64,000 nucleotides of DNA, from assembly GCA_017427465.1 (NCBI GenBank), contig JAFRST010000027.1:1-64000 (forward strand), read 5' to 3'. This stretch comes from Clostridiales bacterium (GTDB lineage: Bacteria; Bacillota; Clostridia; Saccharofermentanales; Saccharofermentanaceae). The notes below the pieces were generated by a model. That model searched no databases. It had not been told where the DNA came from and saw nothing but the letters and a program-made list of their open reading frames with translations. Shown piece by piece: positions 16,554 through 26,638 of the stretch (positions are counted from its first letter, which is position 1; the number at the start of each line of letters is the position of its first letter). The translations under genes and the position numbers were made by a program.

Positions 16554-19146
16554 GGGCAAGAATGACAGAACATTTGATGCCGTAAATACTGAAGAGGTCG
16601 TTCAGGCAGAAGCTGAGCGTGCCTATCTTAATGATGACAGTATCAAGCCTGAGATTCCCCAGGACCTGTCTGAGAGATTCAACGAGATCCTCAAGCTTTA
16701 CGATGAATATGCGCGTGCTGCTAACCTGGATGAGAAAGATATCGAGAGAGACAACGCGCAGCTCGAGAAGGCTTTTAATTTCGCATATAAGGCGCACCGT
16801 CACCAGAAGCGCAAGACGGGCGAACCATACATAACACACCCTGTTTCAGTCGCCATGATCCTTGCCGACCTCAAGGTCGATGTCAATACGATCATTGCAG
16901 CTCTCCTTCACGATACGATCGAAGATACTATCGTTGATGACCAGATGGTCACGGAGAAGTTCGGTGCAGTCGTTTGCAGCCTTGTAGACGGTGTTACAAA
17001 GCTTAATCTGAGCCTTGATAATGTTGTTTATAATTCCAAGGTCGATATCCAGGCGTCCAACGTCAGAAAGATGTTCATCGCGCTTACTGATGACATCAGA
17101 GTCATCTTCATCAAGCTCGCTGACCGTCTGCACAACATGAGAACATTAAAGTCCATGAGTCCTGAGAAGCAGATCGAAAAGGCTCAGGAGACGCTCGATA
17201 TCTACGTTCCTTTCGCGGGCAGGTTCGGTATCTACAAGATCAAATGGGAATTGGAAGACCTCTGTTTAAGGTATCTCCATCCCGACGATTACTATGAACT
17301 TGTAAAGCTCGTTAACGGCAACCGTACCCAGAGAGAAAACTTCATGGAGGACGTTGTCTCTGAGATCCGCGGTAAGCTCGAAGAAAACGGCATCGTTCAT
17401 TACGACATTGAAGGGCGCCCGAAGCACTTTTACAGCATCTACAAGAAGATGCACGAGAAGGGCAAGACAATAGATGAGATCTACGATCTTTTCGCGTGCA
17501 GGATCATCGTTGACGAAGTCATCGAGTGCTATCAGGTACTGGGCATCATCCACGAGATGTACCAACACGTACCGGGCCGCTTCAAGGACTATATCGCGAT
17601 GCCTAAGGAGAATAAGTACCAGTCGATCCATACGACGGTCGTAAGCCATACGGGCACGCCTTTTGAAGTGCAGATAAGGACATTTGCGATGCACCAGATC
17701 GCGGAGTTCGGTATCGCTGCGCACTGGCATTACAAAGAAGCCGGCAATTCACAGGAATTCAAGGCTGACAGATACGACACGAAGATCAACGAGATGCGTC
17801 AGATCATCGATTCGCAGAATGAGCTTACCGATTCCGGTGAATTTATGGAAGCGTTCAAGATGAACATCGCGCCGGATGAGATATTCGTATACACGCCGAA
17901 GCACGAAGTCATCAAGCTTCCTAAGGGTTCATGCCCGATCGATTTCGCTTACGCGATCCACTCCGGTATCGGTAATCACATGCACGGCGCAAAAGTAAAC
18001 GGACGTATCGTTCCGCTCTCGTATGAACTTAAGAACAGTGATATCGTTGAGATCCAGTCTTCGTCAAAGCTCGTTAAGGGCCCTTCACGCGACTGGGTAG
18101 CAATCGCTCGCACAGCGAATGCCAAGTCCAAGATCAATTCCTGGTTTAAGAAAGAGGCAAGGGGAGAAAATATCACGACAGGCCGTGAGCTCCTTACAAA
18201 CGAGATCACGCGTAACGGCTTCGATCCTGCAAAGCTTCTTATGCATAAGTCCATCGAGACTATCTTAAAGCGCAACAACTTCCAGTCATTAGACGATATG
18301 TTCGCTGCCATGGGCTACGGAAGCATCAGCGTTACAAAGGTTTTCTCGAGACTTCGTGACGACTACATCCGAAATATCAGCGAGGAAGAGAGAAGAGCAT
18401 TAGGTTACCGTGTAACAGCTGACGGCAACGTCGCTTACAGTCCTAACGAGCTTCCCATCGAGCTCGGAAAAGCCGACCAGACACGTAATGCAAAGGGCTC
18501 AAGAACAAAGACAGCTGAAAGCTCCAAACAAGTTCTTGATTACGATGTTGCCAAGATAAATGCTCTTAATAGCGACCCGCACCAGACTACCGCGCCCGGT
18601 ACTGATCCGCTGGCCACAGCCAACATCAAACCTTCACGCAGTGCAAGGACTGATGCCGCAAGGCGTGCCAACAGCAACGATGCGGTTGTAGTTAACGGAC
18701 TGGATTCGATAGCTACGCACATTTCCAAGTGCTGCCATCCTGTATATGGCGACGAGATCATCGGATATGTCACACAGGAAAAGGGTGTCGGCATCCATAA
18801 GGTCAATTGCAAGAACATTCTGAACATAATAAAGAACCGCGGTAATTCAGACAGGGACGAGCAGAAATACCAGCGTCTTGTCGCTGTTAAGTGGCTTTCA
18901 AAGGCCAAGTTCTCGAGCTATGACGTTCAGCTTGTCGTTGTTGCCATGGACCGCAACGGATTGCTTATTGACGTGCTTGACAAGATTTCCGAAGAGAAGA
19001 TCAATATAGTTAAACTCAACACCGTTGTAGATGGTCCTGAAGCTCGCATTTTCGTTACTGTTAATATCTCGGGCAAGGAACAGCTAGACCGTACATGCGA
19101 CAGGATCTTAAGAGTTAAGGACGTAGTTGACGTAATAAGAAACTAA
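16546..19146 (+). CDS. rel: Bifunctional (p)ppGpp synthetase/hydrolase Rel
   Basis: 866 residues. In order: HD hydrolase domain (HPVSVA, LLHDTIEDT), RelA/SpoT synthetase domain with RPKHFYSIYKKM and the GRFKDYIAMPK segment (the RFKD form marks bifunctional enzymes), TGS domain (DEIFVYTPKHEVIKLPKG), helical domain, a zinc-finger-like CCHPVYGDEIIGY segment and a C-terminal ACT domain. It makes and breaks the starvation alarmone in response to uncharged tRNA on the ribosome. Between the helical region and the Cys motif there is a Ser/Thr/Ala-rich, probably disordered insert of roughly 80 residues. Start: GTG at 16546, eight bases after AGGAG and overlapping the recJ stop. Confidence 0.96.
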   Translation: MTKGKNDRTFDAVNTEEVVQAEAERAYLNDDSIKPEIPQDLSERFNEILKLYDEYARAANLDEKDIERDNAQLEKAFNFAYKAHRHQKRKTGEPYITHPVSVAMILADLKVDVNTIIAALLHDTIEDTIVDDQMVTEKFGAVVCSLVDGVTKLNLSLDNVVYNSKVDIQASNVRKMFIALTDDIRVIFIKLADRLHNMRTLKSMSPEKQIEKAQETLDIYVPFAGRFGIYKIKWELEDLCLRYLHPDDYYELVKLVNGNRTQRENFMEDVVSEIRGKLEENGIVHYDIEGRPKHFYSIYKKMHEKGKTIDEIYDLFACRIIVDEVIECYQVLGIIHEMYQHVPGRFKDYIAMPKENKYQSIHTTVVSHTGTPFEVQIRTFAMHQIAEFGIAAHWHYKEAGNSQEFKADRYDTKINEMRQIIDSQNELTDSGEFMEAFKMNIAPDEIFVYTPKHEVIKLPKGSCPIDFAYAIHSGIGNHMHGAKVNGRIVPLSYELKNSDIVEIQSSSKLVKGPSRDWVAIARTANAKSKINSWFKKEARGENITTGRELLTNEITRNGFDPAKLLMHKSIETILKRNNFQSLDDMFAAMGYGSISVTKVFSRLRDDYIRNISEEERRALGYRVTADGNVAYSPNELPIELGKADQTRNAKGSRTKTAESSKQVLDYDVAKINALNSDPHQTTAPGTDPLATANIKPSRSARTDAARRANSNDAVVVNGLDSIATHISKCCHPVYGDEIIGYVTQEKGVGIHKVNCKNILNIIKNRGNSDRDEQKYQRLVAVKWLSKAKFSSYDVQLVVVAMDRNGLLIDVLDKISEEKINIVKLNTVVDGPEARIFVTVNISGKEQLDRTCDRILRVKDVVDVIRN

Positions 19147-19159
19147 AAGACTATTCCTC

Positions 19160-19199
19160 GCATCAAAGTCCTCCGCGCTTCGCTTGTGCGGAAAGATGC
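19160..19199. terminator. Weak hairpin between convergent rel and RNase J genes
   Basis: GCATC (19160-19164) can pair with GATGC (19195-19199), enclosing CCGC/GCGG pairs. A T-rich stretch follows about ten bases later. The stem is imperfect, so this is a tentative call. Confidence 0.35.
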
Positions 19200-19241
19200 T
19201 TAAAATGATCTTTTGTTTTTGCTATAGCTAACTTTTAGTAA

Positions 19242-20993
19242 TCAGGTATCCCCGTAATACTCGTCATCAGAATAGCCGTTAACATAACTGATATTGAATA
19301 TGATCATCGGTCTTCTTCCTGACTTAGAGTGAACGAAGTTTTTTATCTGTTCCCTGAAATTTCTCTTCTCGAGGAAAGCTTCGATGCTGCCTGCCTTGTT
19401 GCTGGCCTGCTTTAAAAGATCATCGACCTTTTCCGAGATGAGCTCATAGAGCATATCCATATCATCGCTGTCAAAGCAGCCCATTGAATTGACTGCGGGG
19501 GAGCAAGCCAGGTCGCCTGTTCTCTCGTCAACGGTAATTGCGATAGCAAGGCATCCGTCTTCGCTCAAATGGATCCTGTCCGTAAGCACTCTGTCATCTG
19601 CATCTACAGTGCCGGTGCCGTCGATGAGGACGGGGCTTGCGGGTACGTGATCCGTGATCTTTGCTTCGTCTTCTTTAAGCTCGAGGACTGCGCCGTTCTC
19701 GAGGATGCAGATATTTTCTTCATTCATACCGAGATTGATCGCCATCTCCTTGTGGAGACAAAGCATGCGGTATTCGCCGTGAACGGGAATGAAGAACTTC
19801 GGCTTTATAAGCGTGTGGAGCATCATGAGCTCGTCTCTGTAGGCGTGGCCTGATACGTGAACGTCAGCCAGTGACTGATAGATAACGTGTGCGCCTTTCT
19901 TGTAAAGCTCGTTGATAACGCGGTAGATAGGCTTCTCGTTGCCCGGGATCGGGTCAGCGGAAATTATTACCGTATCTCCCTTCTGAATATCTACGGAACG
20001 GTGGGAATTGAATGCCATGCGTGTGAGAGCGCTCATGGGTTCTGCCTGCGAACCGGTCGTGAGGATAACGATCCTGTTGTCAGGATAATTATCGATCGCA
20101 TCGATGTCTATGAGTGTGTCGGGCTTGATGTCAATGTATCCCAAAGAGTTCGCGATATTGAAAACCTGGACCATCGAGCGTCCTGACAGACAGACGTGAC
20201 GGCCATATTTTTCAGCAGCGGTGATGATCTGCTGCATGCGGTGAACGTGCGATGAGAAGGTTGCTACGATTATGCGGCCTTCAGCTTTTCTGAAGTAGTG
20301 CGAAAAAGCTTCGCCCACATGCTTTTCGGAGGGTGAGAAGCCTTCGATCTCAACGTTTGTCGATTCGCACATAAACATGAGGACGCCTTCTTTGCCGAGC
20401 TCGCCTAAACGCTGAAGATTAATGGTCTTGCCGTTGATCGGCGTGTAGTCGATCTTAAAGTCGCCTGAGTGAACGATCTTGCCGACGGGCGTATTGATGC
20501 AGAGCGCGTAAGAATCCGCGATGCTGTGATTTACTCTGATGAATTCGGCAGATAATGAATTGCCGAGCTGTATGATGTCGCCGTTCTTGCATGTCGTAAG
20601 CTTGATGCCTTCGAAAGGAACATTCTTATCCTGGAGCTTTAACTTGATGAGCTCTATGGCCATCGTGCCACCGAAGACGTGGGTCTTGAATTCCCTTAAG
20701 AAATAGGGGAGAGAACCGATGTGGTCTTCGTGTCCGTGTGTGATGAGAATGCCCCTGAGCTTATCCTGATTGCGCCTTACATATGTGAAATCGGGAATGA
20801 CGCAGTCTACGCCCGGCATATTTTCTTCGGGGAAGCTCATGCCGCAGTCAACGATGATCATGTCATTGCCGTATTCTATCGCGGTCATGTTCTTGCCGAT
20901 CTCTCCGATGCCGCCCAAAGGTATTATCTTTACGGGGTTCGGGTTCTTGTATTTAGGATTGTTGTATCCGTGCCTTTTTGAATTGCTGCTCAT
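19242..20993 (-). CDS. rnj: Ribonuclease J
   Basis: 583 residues, the usual RNase J length. The metallo-beta-lactamase core shows GGIGEIGKNM, the zinc motif HGHEDHIGSLPY, HSGDFK and the beta-CASP part with TTGSQAEP and HVSGHA, then a C-terminal domain. The enzyme has endonuclease and 5'-3' exonuclease activity and drives mRNA turnover and rRNA maturation in Firmicutes. AGAGGAAC is four bases before the ATG. A strong hairpin lies in the short gap upstream (21015-21045), after the 3D-domain gene on the same strand. I cannot tell J1 from J2 without other genes. Confidence 0.95.
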   Translation of the reverse strand: MSSNSKRHGYNNPKYKNPNPVKIIPLGGIGEIGKNMTAIEYGNDMIIVDCGMSFPEENMPGVDCVIPDFTYVRRNQDKLRGILITHGHEDHIGSLPYFLREFKTHVFGGTMAIELIKLKLQDKNVPFEGIKLTTCKNGDIIQLGNSLSAEFIRVNHSIADSYALCINTPVGKIVHSGDFKIDYTPINGKTINLQRLGELGKEGVLMFMCESTNVEIEGFSPSEKHVGEAFSHYFRKAEGRIIVATFSSHVHRMQQIITAAEKYGRHVCLSGRSMVQVFNIANSLGYIDIKPDTLIDIDAIDNYPDNRIVILTTGSQAEPMSALTRMAFNSHRSVDIQKGDTVIISADPIPGNEKPIYRVINELYKKGAHVIYQSLADVHVSGHAYRDELMMLHTLIKPKFFIPVHGEYRMLCLHKEMAINLGMNEENICILENGAVLELKEDEAKITDHVPASPVLIDGTGTVDADDRVLTDRIHLSEDGCLAIAITVDERTGDLACSPAVNSMGCFDSDDMDMLYELISEKVDDLLKQASNKAGSIEAFLEKRNFREQIKNFVHSKSGRRPMIIFNISYVNGYSDDEYYGDT

Positions 20994-21014
20994 AATTGTT
21001 CCTCTATAAAATGC

Positions 21015-21045
21015 AAATACTTCTCAAGAGCTCCGAGAAGTATTT
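21015..21045 (-). terminator. Hairpin between 3D-domain gene and RNase J gene
   Basis: AAATACTTCTC (21015-21025) pairs perfectly with GAGAAGTATTT (21035-21045) around nine bases. In the minus direction the stem is followed by GCATTTTATAG, a weak T tract, and the RNase J ribosome site lies about 10 bases after the stem. It may terminate or limit transcription, or be a 5'-leader structure. Confidence 0.6.
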
Positions 21046-21059
21046 GAGTTATTCTTGTT

Positions 21060-22082
21060 TTACTTTACGTAAACGGTTCGCCAGCAGGTGCTGTAGTTAC
21101 CTGACTCGCCGTCATCGGCATAGATATCGATATGATATCCCTTAACGCCGCCGCCTCTGTCTTCGACAGTATAGTATCCGTCACCGCCCAGAGGGTCATT
21201 CTCTATGTAGATTACCGTTCCTGCAGGGAATATCGACCAGTCAGCCGCACAGGTCCGTCCTTCCACGCATGTCGTACCGGTAGCGGTACTCTTGCTGTAG
21301 CCGCCGTTTGCAGTCGGCTGCGGTCCGTAGAACGTGATCTTGCAGGAAACGCCTTCGCCTGCAGGTTTCTGGCTCTCTGTGGGCTTTGCAGTAGTAGAAG
21401 AGGGCTTAGGCGTCGGCTTGGCCGTAGGCTTGGGTGTAGCTGTAGCCGCAGGCTTGGTCTCAGTCGTAAGTGATTTCTTAACGTAGTTGCCGTTATATGT
21501 TTTATACCAGCCGTTGGATGTAACGGCGATAACGTCGATCTGGTCACCGTAATAAACGCTCTTGACTACGTCATACTCAGTGCCGGGGCCCTTTCTGACA
21601 TTGATGGTAGTAGTCGCGTAAACAGCAAGATAGAGCTCAGTCTCGGTGATCTTCTCTGTAGGCGTAGGAATGTCGGTAGGTACAGGCGTGTTTGTTGCCG
21701 TAGGCTTAGCCGTAGTTTCTGATGTTTCCGAAGATTCTGATGTTTCCTCTGATGTCTCTGAAGAGGACTCGCTTGTTTCTGAAGTCGATTCGGAGGTCAT
21801 ATCTGTAGAAGACTCTGAAGAAGCAACAGCATTTTGCGTAGGATCGTAATCTTCAGGATGTTCAGGATCAAATCCTTCGGGATAAGACACAACCGTTATG
21901 GTGACCTCGATGGTCTGCATCGTTGTCTCAATAGGCTGGGCCTCAACGCTTGTGTAGTCCAAAGTCATATCAACGGCAAAAGTAGCCGTCGCACAGACAG
22001 CCATAACAATGGCGCAATTGAGTGCGGAGACAATCTTCGCACGCGTTATGTTATAGAATTCTCTGACTCCTACAAACTTCAA
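21060..22082 (-). CDS. Secreted SH3b and 3D-domain cell-wall protein
   Basis: 340 residues. A hydrophobic segment at about 18-38 is a signal or anchor. Then come a Ser/Thr/Glu-rich linker (about 86-125), a Thr/Pro stretch, a bacterial SH3 domain (about 153-205, INVRKGPGTEY to GNYVKKSL), a Pro/Thr/Lys linker (about 206-245) and a C-terminal 3D domain (about 247-340) with its three aspartates at 281, 308 and 319. 3D domains share the double-psi barrel of lytic transglycosylases, so peptidoglycan cleavage outside the cell is likely. Start: TTG at 22082, with GAGGAG about ten bases upstream; no ATG fits. The RNase J gene follows on the same strand after a hairpin. Confidence 0.88.
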   Translation of the reverse strand: MKFVGVREFYNITRAKIVSALNCAIVMAVCATATFAVDMTLDYTSVEAQPIETTMQTIEVTITVVSYPEGFDPEHPEDYDPTQNAVASSESSTDMTSESTSETSESSSETSEETSESSETSETTAKPTATNTPVPTDIPTPTEKITETELYLAVYATTTINVRKGPGTEYDVVKSVYYGDQIDVIAVTSNGWYKTYNGNYVKKSLTTETKPAATATPKPTAKPTPKPSSTTAKPTESQKPAGEGVSCKITFYGPQPTANGGYSKSTATGTTCVEGRTCAADWSIFPAGTVIYIENDPLGGDGYYTVEDRGGGVKGYHIDIYADDGESGNYSTCWRTVYVK

Positions 22083-22419
22083 AAAAATTTTCTCCTCGTT
22101 TTGCCGGCACGTTATGTGAGGGCATAATTATCAATGTTATTATATCATACTTATCTTTTCGGGAATTCTCGTGCAGAAAACGGGCATTTTTGAAGCAATA
22201 TATTGGTGTGGTCTTGGAAGCTGACACAAGATGTGGGATGATAACCCGAAAAATAACTCAAAGTGTCCGGTTTGTTTCTTTACCGCAAAACGAATTTTTA
22301 GTAAAGCGTTTTTTGAAATTTGTCAATTGATTGTCACAACTATGCAAAGCAAGACATATTTCAAGCGTCTATAATCTAGACACCGCAAGAGAAATTGAAT
22401 AAGAGAGGGGGATAAGCTT
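22083..22419. other. Intergenic region between divergent genes
   Basis: 337 bases between the 3D-domain gene (minus) and the 53-residue membrane protein gene (plus). TATAAT sequences occur on the minus strand near 22140 and on the plus strand at 22370-22375, neither with a good -35 box. I saw no gene, repeat or RNA fold here. Confidence 0.4.
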
Positions 22420-22581
22420 ATGTCGTTGGGACGCGTGCGCAGACCAAGCAGAAAAGCTAATTACGGCACGACTGACAGAGAAGTCGAGAAGAAGCGTTCA
22501 CGCACATATATCATCTGCATCCTGATCGTCATAGCATGCGTTATCCTGGACATTCTCTTCCTCAAAGGAATCTTCTCCTGA
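22420..22581 (+). CDS. Small single-pass membrane protein, unknown
   Basis: 53 residues: a basic N-terminal half (RVRRPSRKANYG, EVEKKRSR) followed by one hydrophobic helix (about 30-47) and LKGIFS at the end. The layout predicts a cytoplasmic basic tail and one membrane helix. AGAGAGGGGGAT lies about 7 bases before the ATG, a strong site, and a hairpin terminator follows, so the frame is probably real although short. No family recognised. It is upstream of proS but separated from it by a terminator and a new promoter. Confidence 0.7.
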   Translation: MSLGRVRRPSRKANYGTTDREVEKKRSRTYIICILIVIACVILDILFLKGIFS

Positions 22582-22603
22582 AGCTGAAAACATTGATTTT
22601 ACG

Positions 22604-22635
22604 GGCTGTCTCACAGTGAGGCAGCCTATTTAATT
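22604..22635 (+). terminator. Terminator after the small membrane protein gene
   Basis: GGCTGTCTCA (22604-22613) pairs with TGAGGCAGCC (22617-22626) with one G-U and a 3-base loop, followed by TATTTAATT. Confidence 0.75.
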
Positions 22636-22662
22636 GCAAAAAGCCCCCCTCTCGTATATACT
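22634..22662 (+). promoter_or_regulatory. Promoter of proS
   Basis: TTGCAA (22634-22639) and TATACT (22657-22662) with a 17-base spacer. Transcription would start near 22669, so the proS start must be the ATG at 22703. Confidence 0.75.
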
Positions 22663-22702
22663 TACACCCGTAATAATATTAATAATTATAGGGAGCACGA
22701 TA

Positions 22703-24397
22703 ATGAAAGTTTCCGAACTGTTTTTAGCAACACAAAGAGAAATTCCTGCAGATGCAGAGATTCCGTCACACAGACTGATGCTCAGAGCGGGCCTTATCCG
22801 CAAGATGGCATCCGGTGTTTATTCTTTCATGCCTATGGGTTACCGCACCTACAGGAAGGTTGAAGCTGTCATCAGAGAGGAGATGGACAAGGCCGGAGCT
22901 CAGGAGCTCATCATGCCTGCGCTTCTTCCTGCTGAGGCATACCAGGGTTCAGGCAGATGGGAGAAGTTCGGTCCTGAAATGTTCAGACTGACAGACAGAG
23001 GCGGAAGATCTTTCTGCTTAGGCCCTACACACGAAGAGCCTTTTACGGAAGCCGTAAGAGATTCGATCAGATCTTACAAGCAGCTCCCTGTAACGCTTTA
23101 TCAGATCCAACATAAGTACAGAGATGAGAAGCGTCCGAGATTCGGCGTTATCAGAGCAAGAGAGTTCGTTATGAAGGATGCCTATTCCTTTGACGTTGAT
23201 GAGGCAGGCCTCGATATCTCCTACAAGAAGATGTATGACGCTTACAGAGCCATCTTCGACAGACTCGGTCTTGACTACACGATCGTTGACGCTGACTCAG
23301 GCGCAATGGGCGGTTCCGGTTCACAGGAGTTCATGGTCAAGAGTGAAGTAGGCGAGGACGCTATCTGCTTCTGCGACGAGTGCGGATATGCAGCTAACGA
23401 AGAGAAGGCAGGCTGGACAAGAGACGCTGCTGATACAGCTGAAGAGCTCGCTATTGAGAAGATCCACACACCTGACGTAAAGACTATCGAAGAGCTCTGC
23501 GGCTATCTTAACTGCGGACCTGACGCATTTGTTAAGACTATCCTTTACAACATTGACGGCAAGTTCGTTGCCGCTATGTGCAGAGGTGACAGGGATATCA
23601 ACGAGACAAAGCTCGGCAATCTCTACGATGCAACCGAGATGGAGCTTGCTGCGTTTGCTGATGTTGAAATGATCACAGGCGCCAAGGTCGGCTTTGCAGG
23701 TCCTGTAGGACTTAAGCAGAAGATCGACATCGTTGTAGACCCTGAAGTTGCCGGCATGAAGAACTTTGTAGTCGGCGCATGCGAGACAGACTACCACTTC
23801 AAGAACGTTAATATCGGAAGAGATTTCGAAGCAGATAAGGTAGCCGATATCACTAATGCGAAGGCAGGAGATATCTGCCCTAAGTGCGGCAAGGGTAAGC
23901 TCGGAATGGCAAGGGGCGTTGAGGTAGGACACATCTTCAAGCTCGGCACAAAGTATTCCGATGCATTAGGCTGCGTTTACCTTGATAACAACGGTAAGGA
24001 ACACAGCATGGTAATGGGCTGCTACGGTATCGGTGTATCGAGAGTTCTTGCAGCCATCATCGAGCAGTATCACGATGACGACGGAATCATCTGGCCTTCG
24101 ATCGTTGCTCCTTACAAGGTCATCATCGTTCCTACAAAGGCTAACGACGAAGAGATCATGGGCGTTGCCAATAAGATCTACGATGAGCTTACGGCTTCCG
24201 GCTGTGAAGTTCTTATCGACGACCGTAATGAACGTCCCGGCGTTAAGTTCAAGGACGCTGACCTCCTCGGTATTCCGCTCAGGATCACTGTCGGAAGAAG
24301 AGCTCCCGAGGGCATCGTAGAAGTTAAGAGAAGGGATTCACAAGAAGCTTCTGAGATCACAAGCGAAGAAGCGATCAAACTTGCCAAGGAGATCTAA
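22703..24397 (+). CDS. proS: Prolyl-tRNA synthetase, bacterial type with editing domain
   Basis: 564 residues, normal for the bacterial ProRS. Class II motifs are visible: the [17 protein letters not shown] entry, motif 2 around [17 protein letters not shown], and motif 3 near [11 protein letters not shown]; between them lies the inserted YbaK-like editing domain (about 220-385) that removes mischarged alanine, and a C-terminal anticodon domain ([10 protein letters not shown]). It charges tRNA-Pro in the cytoplasm. The frame is open further upstream, but the promoter at 22634-22662 and GGGAGC before the ATG fix the start. The transglutaminase gene begins two bases after the stop. No T-box was found upstream. 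Confidence 0.97.
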   Translation: MKVSELFLATQREIPADAEIPSHRLMLRAGLIRKMASGVYSFMPMGYRTYRKVEAVIREEMDKAGAQELIMPALLPAEAYQGSGRWEKFGPEMFRLTDRGGRSFCLGPTHEEPFTEAVRDSIRSYKQLPVTLYQIQHKYRDEKRPRFGVIRAREFVMKDAYSFDVDEAGLDISYKKMYDAYRAIFDRLGLDYTIVDADSGAMGGSGSQEFMVKSEVGEDAICFCDECGYAANEEKAGWTRDAADTAEELAIEKIHTPDVKTIEELCGYLNCGPDAFVKTILYNIDGKFVAAMCRGDRDINETKLGNLYDATEMELAAFADVEMITGAKVGFAGPVGLKQKIDIVVDPEVAGMKNFVVGACETDYHFKNVNIGRDFEADKVADITNAKAGDICPKCGKGKLGMARGVEVGHIFKLGTKYSDALGCVYLDNNGKEHSMVMGCYGIGVSRVLAAIIEQYHDDDGIIWPSIVAPYKVIIVPTKANDEEIMGVANKIYDELTASGCEVLIDDRNERPGVKFKDADLLGIPLRITVGRRAPEGIVEVKRRDSQEASEITSEEAIKLAKEI

Positions 24398-24399
24398 AA

Positions 24400-25890
24400 G
24401 TGTTTTTGAAAGCGGCAGCTTCCATAATACTCAGCGCATCATTTCTTTTTGGTGCAGTTCCTTCTTTTCCTGCAATGGAGCGGAAGGTAGATGTTTCTGC
24501 TGCTTCTTTTAATGAATATGAAATAACTCTCGCCGACGGAGGGCTTCTCAATATGAGGCTTTCCGGCGGCGATGTTGTATTTGAAGCTGATGAGGAAAGA
24601 GAATTCACCATCGCTCTTTACAAAGCTTCGAACAACAGAAAAATAAAGAACTTTACAAAAAAAGACGATGTCTTCGAGATCGAGCTGGCCAGCTTGATGG
24701 ACGAAGATGAACTGTACTATATCTTCATCACGTACGATGCTTTTTCCACCTCCATAACTAACGGTGACAACCTGATCTTCTGCCAAAACGGTAAACTCTA
24801 TTTCTGGGAGTCAGTCAATTACGATTACAATCTCGGCACCACTTCAGAGATGTGGACTGATGAGCAGTCTCTTTATGAGTGCCTGCAGCCGCAGAACGAT
24901 GTGGAGTGTGATGATCCCGTCATCATCAGTTATTCGGATTCCATCTGCGATGGTGCTGCTAATGACTGGGAGAAAGTGTACCTCATCTATCAGTATATTT
25001 CCTGTGCGATGGCTTACGACTATGTTGAAGCAACCAGTGATGCAAACGGATATCAGGACAGCGCAATAACCGTAATGAGAGACGGCAAGGGTATCTGTGA
25101 AGGCTTTGGAAATACTTTCGCAGCGCTTTGCAGGGCTCAGGGCATACCTGCAGTAGTAGAGTTCGGAATCGGTTTTGCAAGCTATGAAGAGATAACAAGA
25201 AGAACGCCTACGAATCTGGATTATGCCGATCACGCCTGGGCTGCTGTTTATCTCGGAGACAGATGGCATTTTGTAGATCCTACTTACGATATCTGCAACT
25301 ACTACGAAGGCCCCGATAAGATTACTTCCTACGAGCCTTCTACGCTTTACTATCTGCTGCCTTTGGAATCATTTTCGAACGATCACAGGATAATGGATGC
25401 AGATACGGTACACGGCATTGTAAGCGCAGGTTACTGTGGTGACTACGCGACATATGAGATCACGAGAGACGGTGTCTGCTATATCAGTGGTGAGGGCACA
25501 ATTAAAATGCCGCCAGGAGTAAACGGTTTCTCCAAGGTGGTTTTCGATCCTGATTCAAACATAACGGTAATTGATTCAGAGTGTTTCTGTGACTGTGACC
25601 TGATCACTGTCGTAATACTTCCTGACAGCGTAAAGCGTATCGAGAGCCTGGCTTTCAACACGTGCGAAGACCTGGAATATATATATCTTCCGGAAGGCCT
25701 TGAGTTCATCGGACAGGAAGCTTTTGAGTGCTGTGACGAATTATGTTACCTGAGGGTTCCTGACTCTTGTAATACGATCGAAGCATGGGCATTTGATGTT
25801 GACCCAAGACTTTATCTCAGCGTGCCTTCAAAATTCTCTAATATCGATTCTGATTACGATATCAGGCCGATGCATATCGAATACAGATAA
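24400..25890 (+). CDS. Secreted transglutaminase-like protein with BspA-type leucine-rich repeats
   Basis: 496 residues. A signal peptide covers about 1-35. A beta-rich region leads to a transglutaminase-like domain with Cys233 (GICEGFGNTFAALCRAQGIP), His278 (DHAWAAVYLGD) and Asp293 (FVDPTYD), a complete papain-like triad. From about 375 on there are BspA/LRR_5-type repeats (VILPDSVKRIESLAF, IYLPEGLEFIGQEAF). Such proteins are exported and may cross-link or cleave surface proteins or peptides; the repeats suggest binding to another protein. The GTG start follows the proS stop by two bases with AAGGAG inside the proS end, so the two are probably co-transcribed, an odd partnership without known logic. 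Confidence 0.85.
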   Translation: MFLKAAASIILSASFLFGAVPSFPAMERKVDVSAASFNEYEITLADGGLLNMRLSGGDVVFEADEEREFTIALYKASNNRKIKNFTKKDDVFEIELASLMDEDELYYIFITYDAFSTSITNGDNLIFCQNGKLYFWESVNYDYNLGTTSEMWTDEQSLYECLQPQNDVECDDPVIISYSDSICDGAANDWEKVYLIYQYISCAMAYDYVEATSDANGYQDSAITVMRDGKGICEGFGNTFAALCRAQGIPAVVEFGIGFASYEEITRRTPTNLDYADHAWAAVYLGDRWHFVDPTYDICNYYEGPDKITSYEPSTLYYLLPLESFSNDHRIMDADTVHGIVSAGYCGDYATYEITRDGVCYISGEGTIKMPPGVNGFSKVVFDPDSNITVIDSECFCDCDLITVVILPDSVKRIESLAFNTCEDLEYIYLPEGLEFIGQEAFECCDELCYLRVPDSCNTIEAWAFDVDPRLYLSVPSKFSNIDSDYDIRPMHIEYR

Positions 25891-25936
25891 TTTTATTTCA
25901 GAGCTTGGACTCTTAGAAACGGATTTGGGAGATTAA

Positions 25937-26638
25937 ATGGCTTATATTGAATTCAGGGATGTTAAGAAGGTCTACAAGACCGGTTCTGTAAATGTCACTG
26001 CGCTCGACGGCGCAGATTTTTATATCGAAAAAGGTGAGCTCTGCGTCATTGTCGGACAGTCCGGTGCCGGTAAGACGACATTGCTCAACATTTTAGGCGG
26101 TATGGACAGACTGACGTCAGGCAAGGTTTTCCTTGACGGCAGAGAGATATCAAAGCTTAATTCCAATGAGCTCGCTCTGTTCAGAAGACTGAACGTGGGA
26201 TTTGTTTTCCAGTTCTATAACCTGATACCGAATCTTACAGCATATGAGAATATCGAGATGGCAGCCCAGCTCGTAAAAGATCCCATTGACTGCGATCTTC
26301 TCATCAATGAAGTGGGCTTAGGCGACCGCAAGAATAATTTCCCTGCGCAGCTTTCGGGCGGTGAACAGCAGAGAGTATCTATTGCAAGGGCGATAGCAAA
26401 GAACCCTAAGCTCCTTCTCTGTGATGAACCTACGGGCGCTCTCGATTACCAGACCGGTAAAGCGATATTAAAGCTCCTTCAGCAGCTCAGCACCGAGAAG
26501 GGAATGACGGTCGTCATCATCACCCACAACTCGGCACTTACCGCTATGGCTGACAGAGTCATCAGAGTAAAGAACGGAAAGATAACGAGCAATATTGTTA
26601 ACAACAATCCCGTGAATGTAGAAACGATCGAGTGGTAA
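25937..26638 (+). CDS. ABC transporter ATP-binding protein, MacB/LolD type
   Basis: 233 residues with Walker [11 protein letters not shown]-loop near FQFYNLIPN, signature LSGGEQQR, Walker [13 protein letters not shown] and the switch histidine in IITHN. This is the MacB/LolD/FtsE-like group, which powers FtsX-type permeases rather than import. GGGAG precedes the ATG. Its stop overlaps the start of the large permease gene (TAATG), so the two form one exporter or mechanotransmission complex. Confidence 0.95.
   Translation: MAYIEFRDVKKVYKTGSVNVTALDGADFYIEKGELCVIVGQSGAGKTTLLNILGGMDRLTSGKVFLDGREISKLNSNELALFRRLNVGFVFQFYNLIPNLTAYENIEMAAQLVKDPIDCDLLINEVGLGDRKNNFPAQLSGGEQQRVSIARAIAKNPKLLLCDEPTGALDYQTGKAILKLLQQLSTEKGMTVVIITHNSALTAMADRVIRVKNGKITSNIVNNNPVNVETIEW

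Noticed and set aside
22582..22702. T-box in front of proS
   Set aside because: No T-box core sequence; only a terminator and a promoter are seen.
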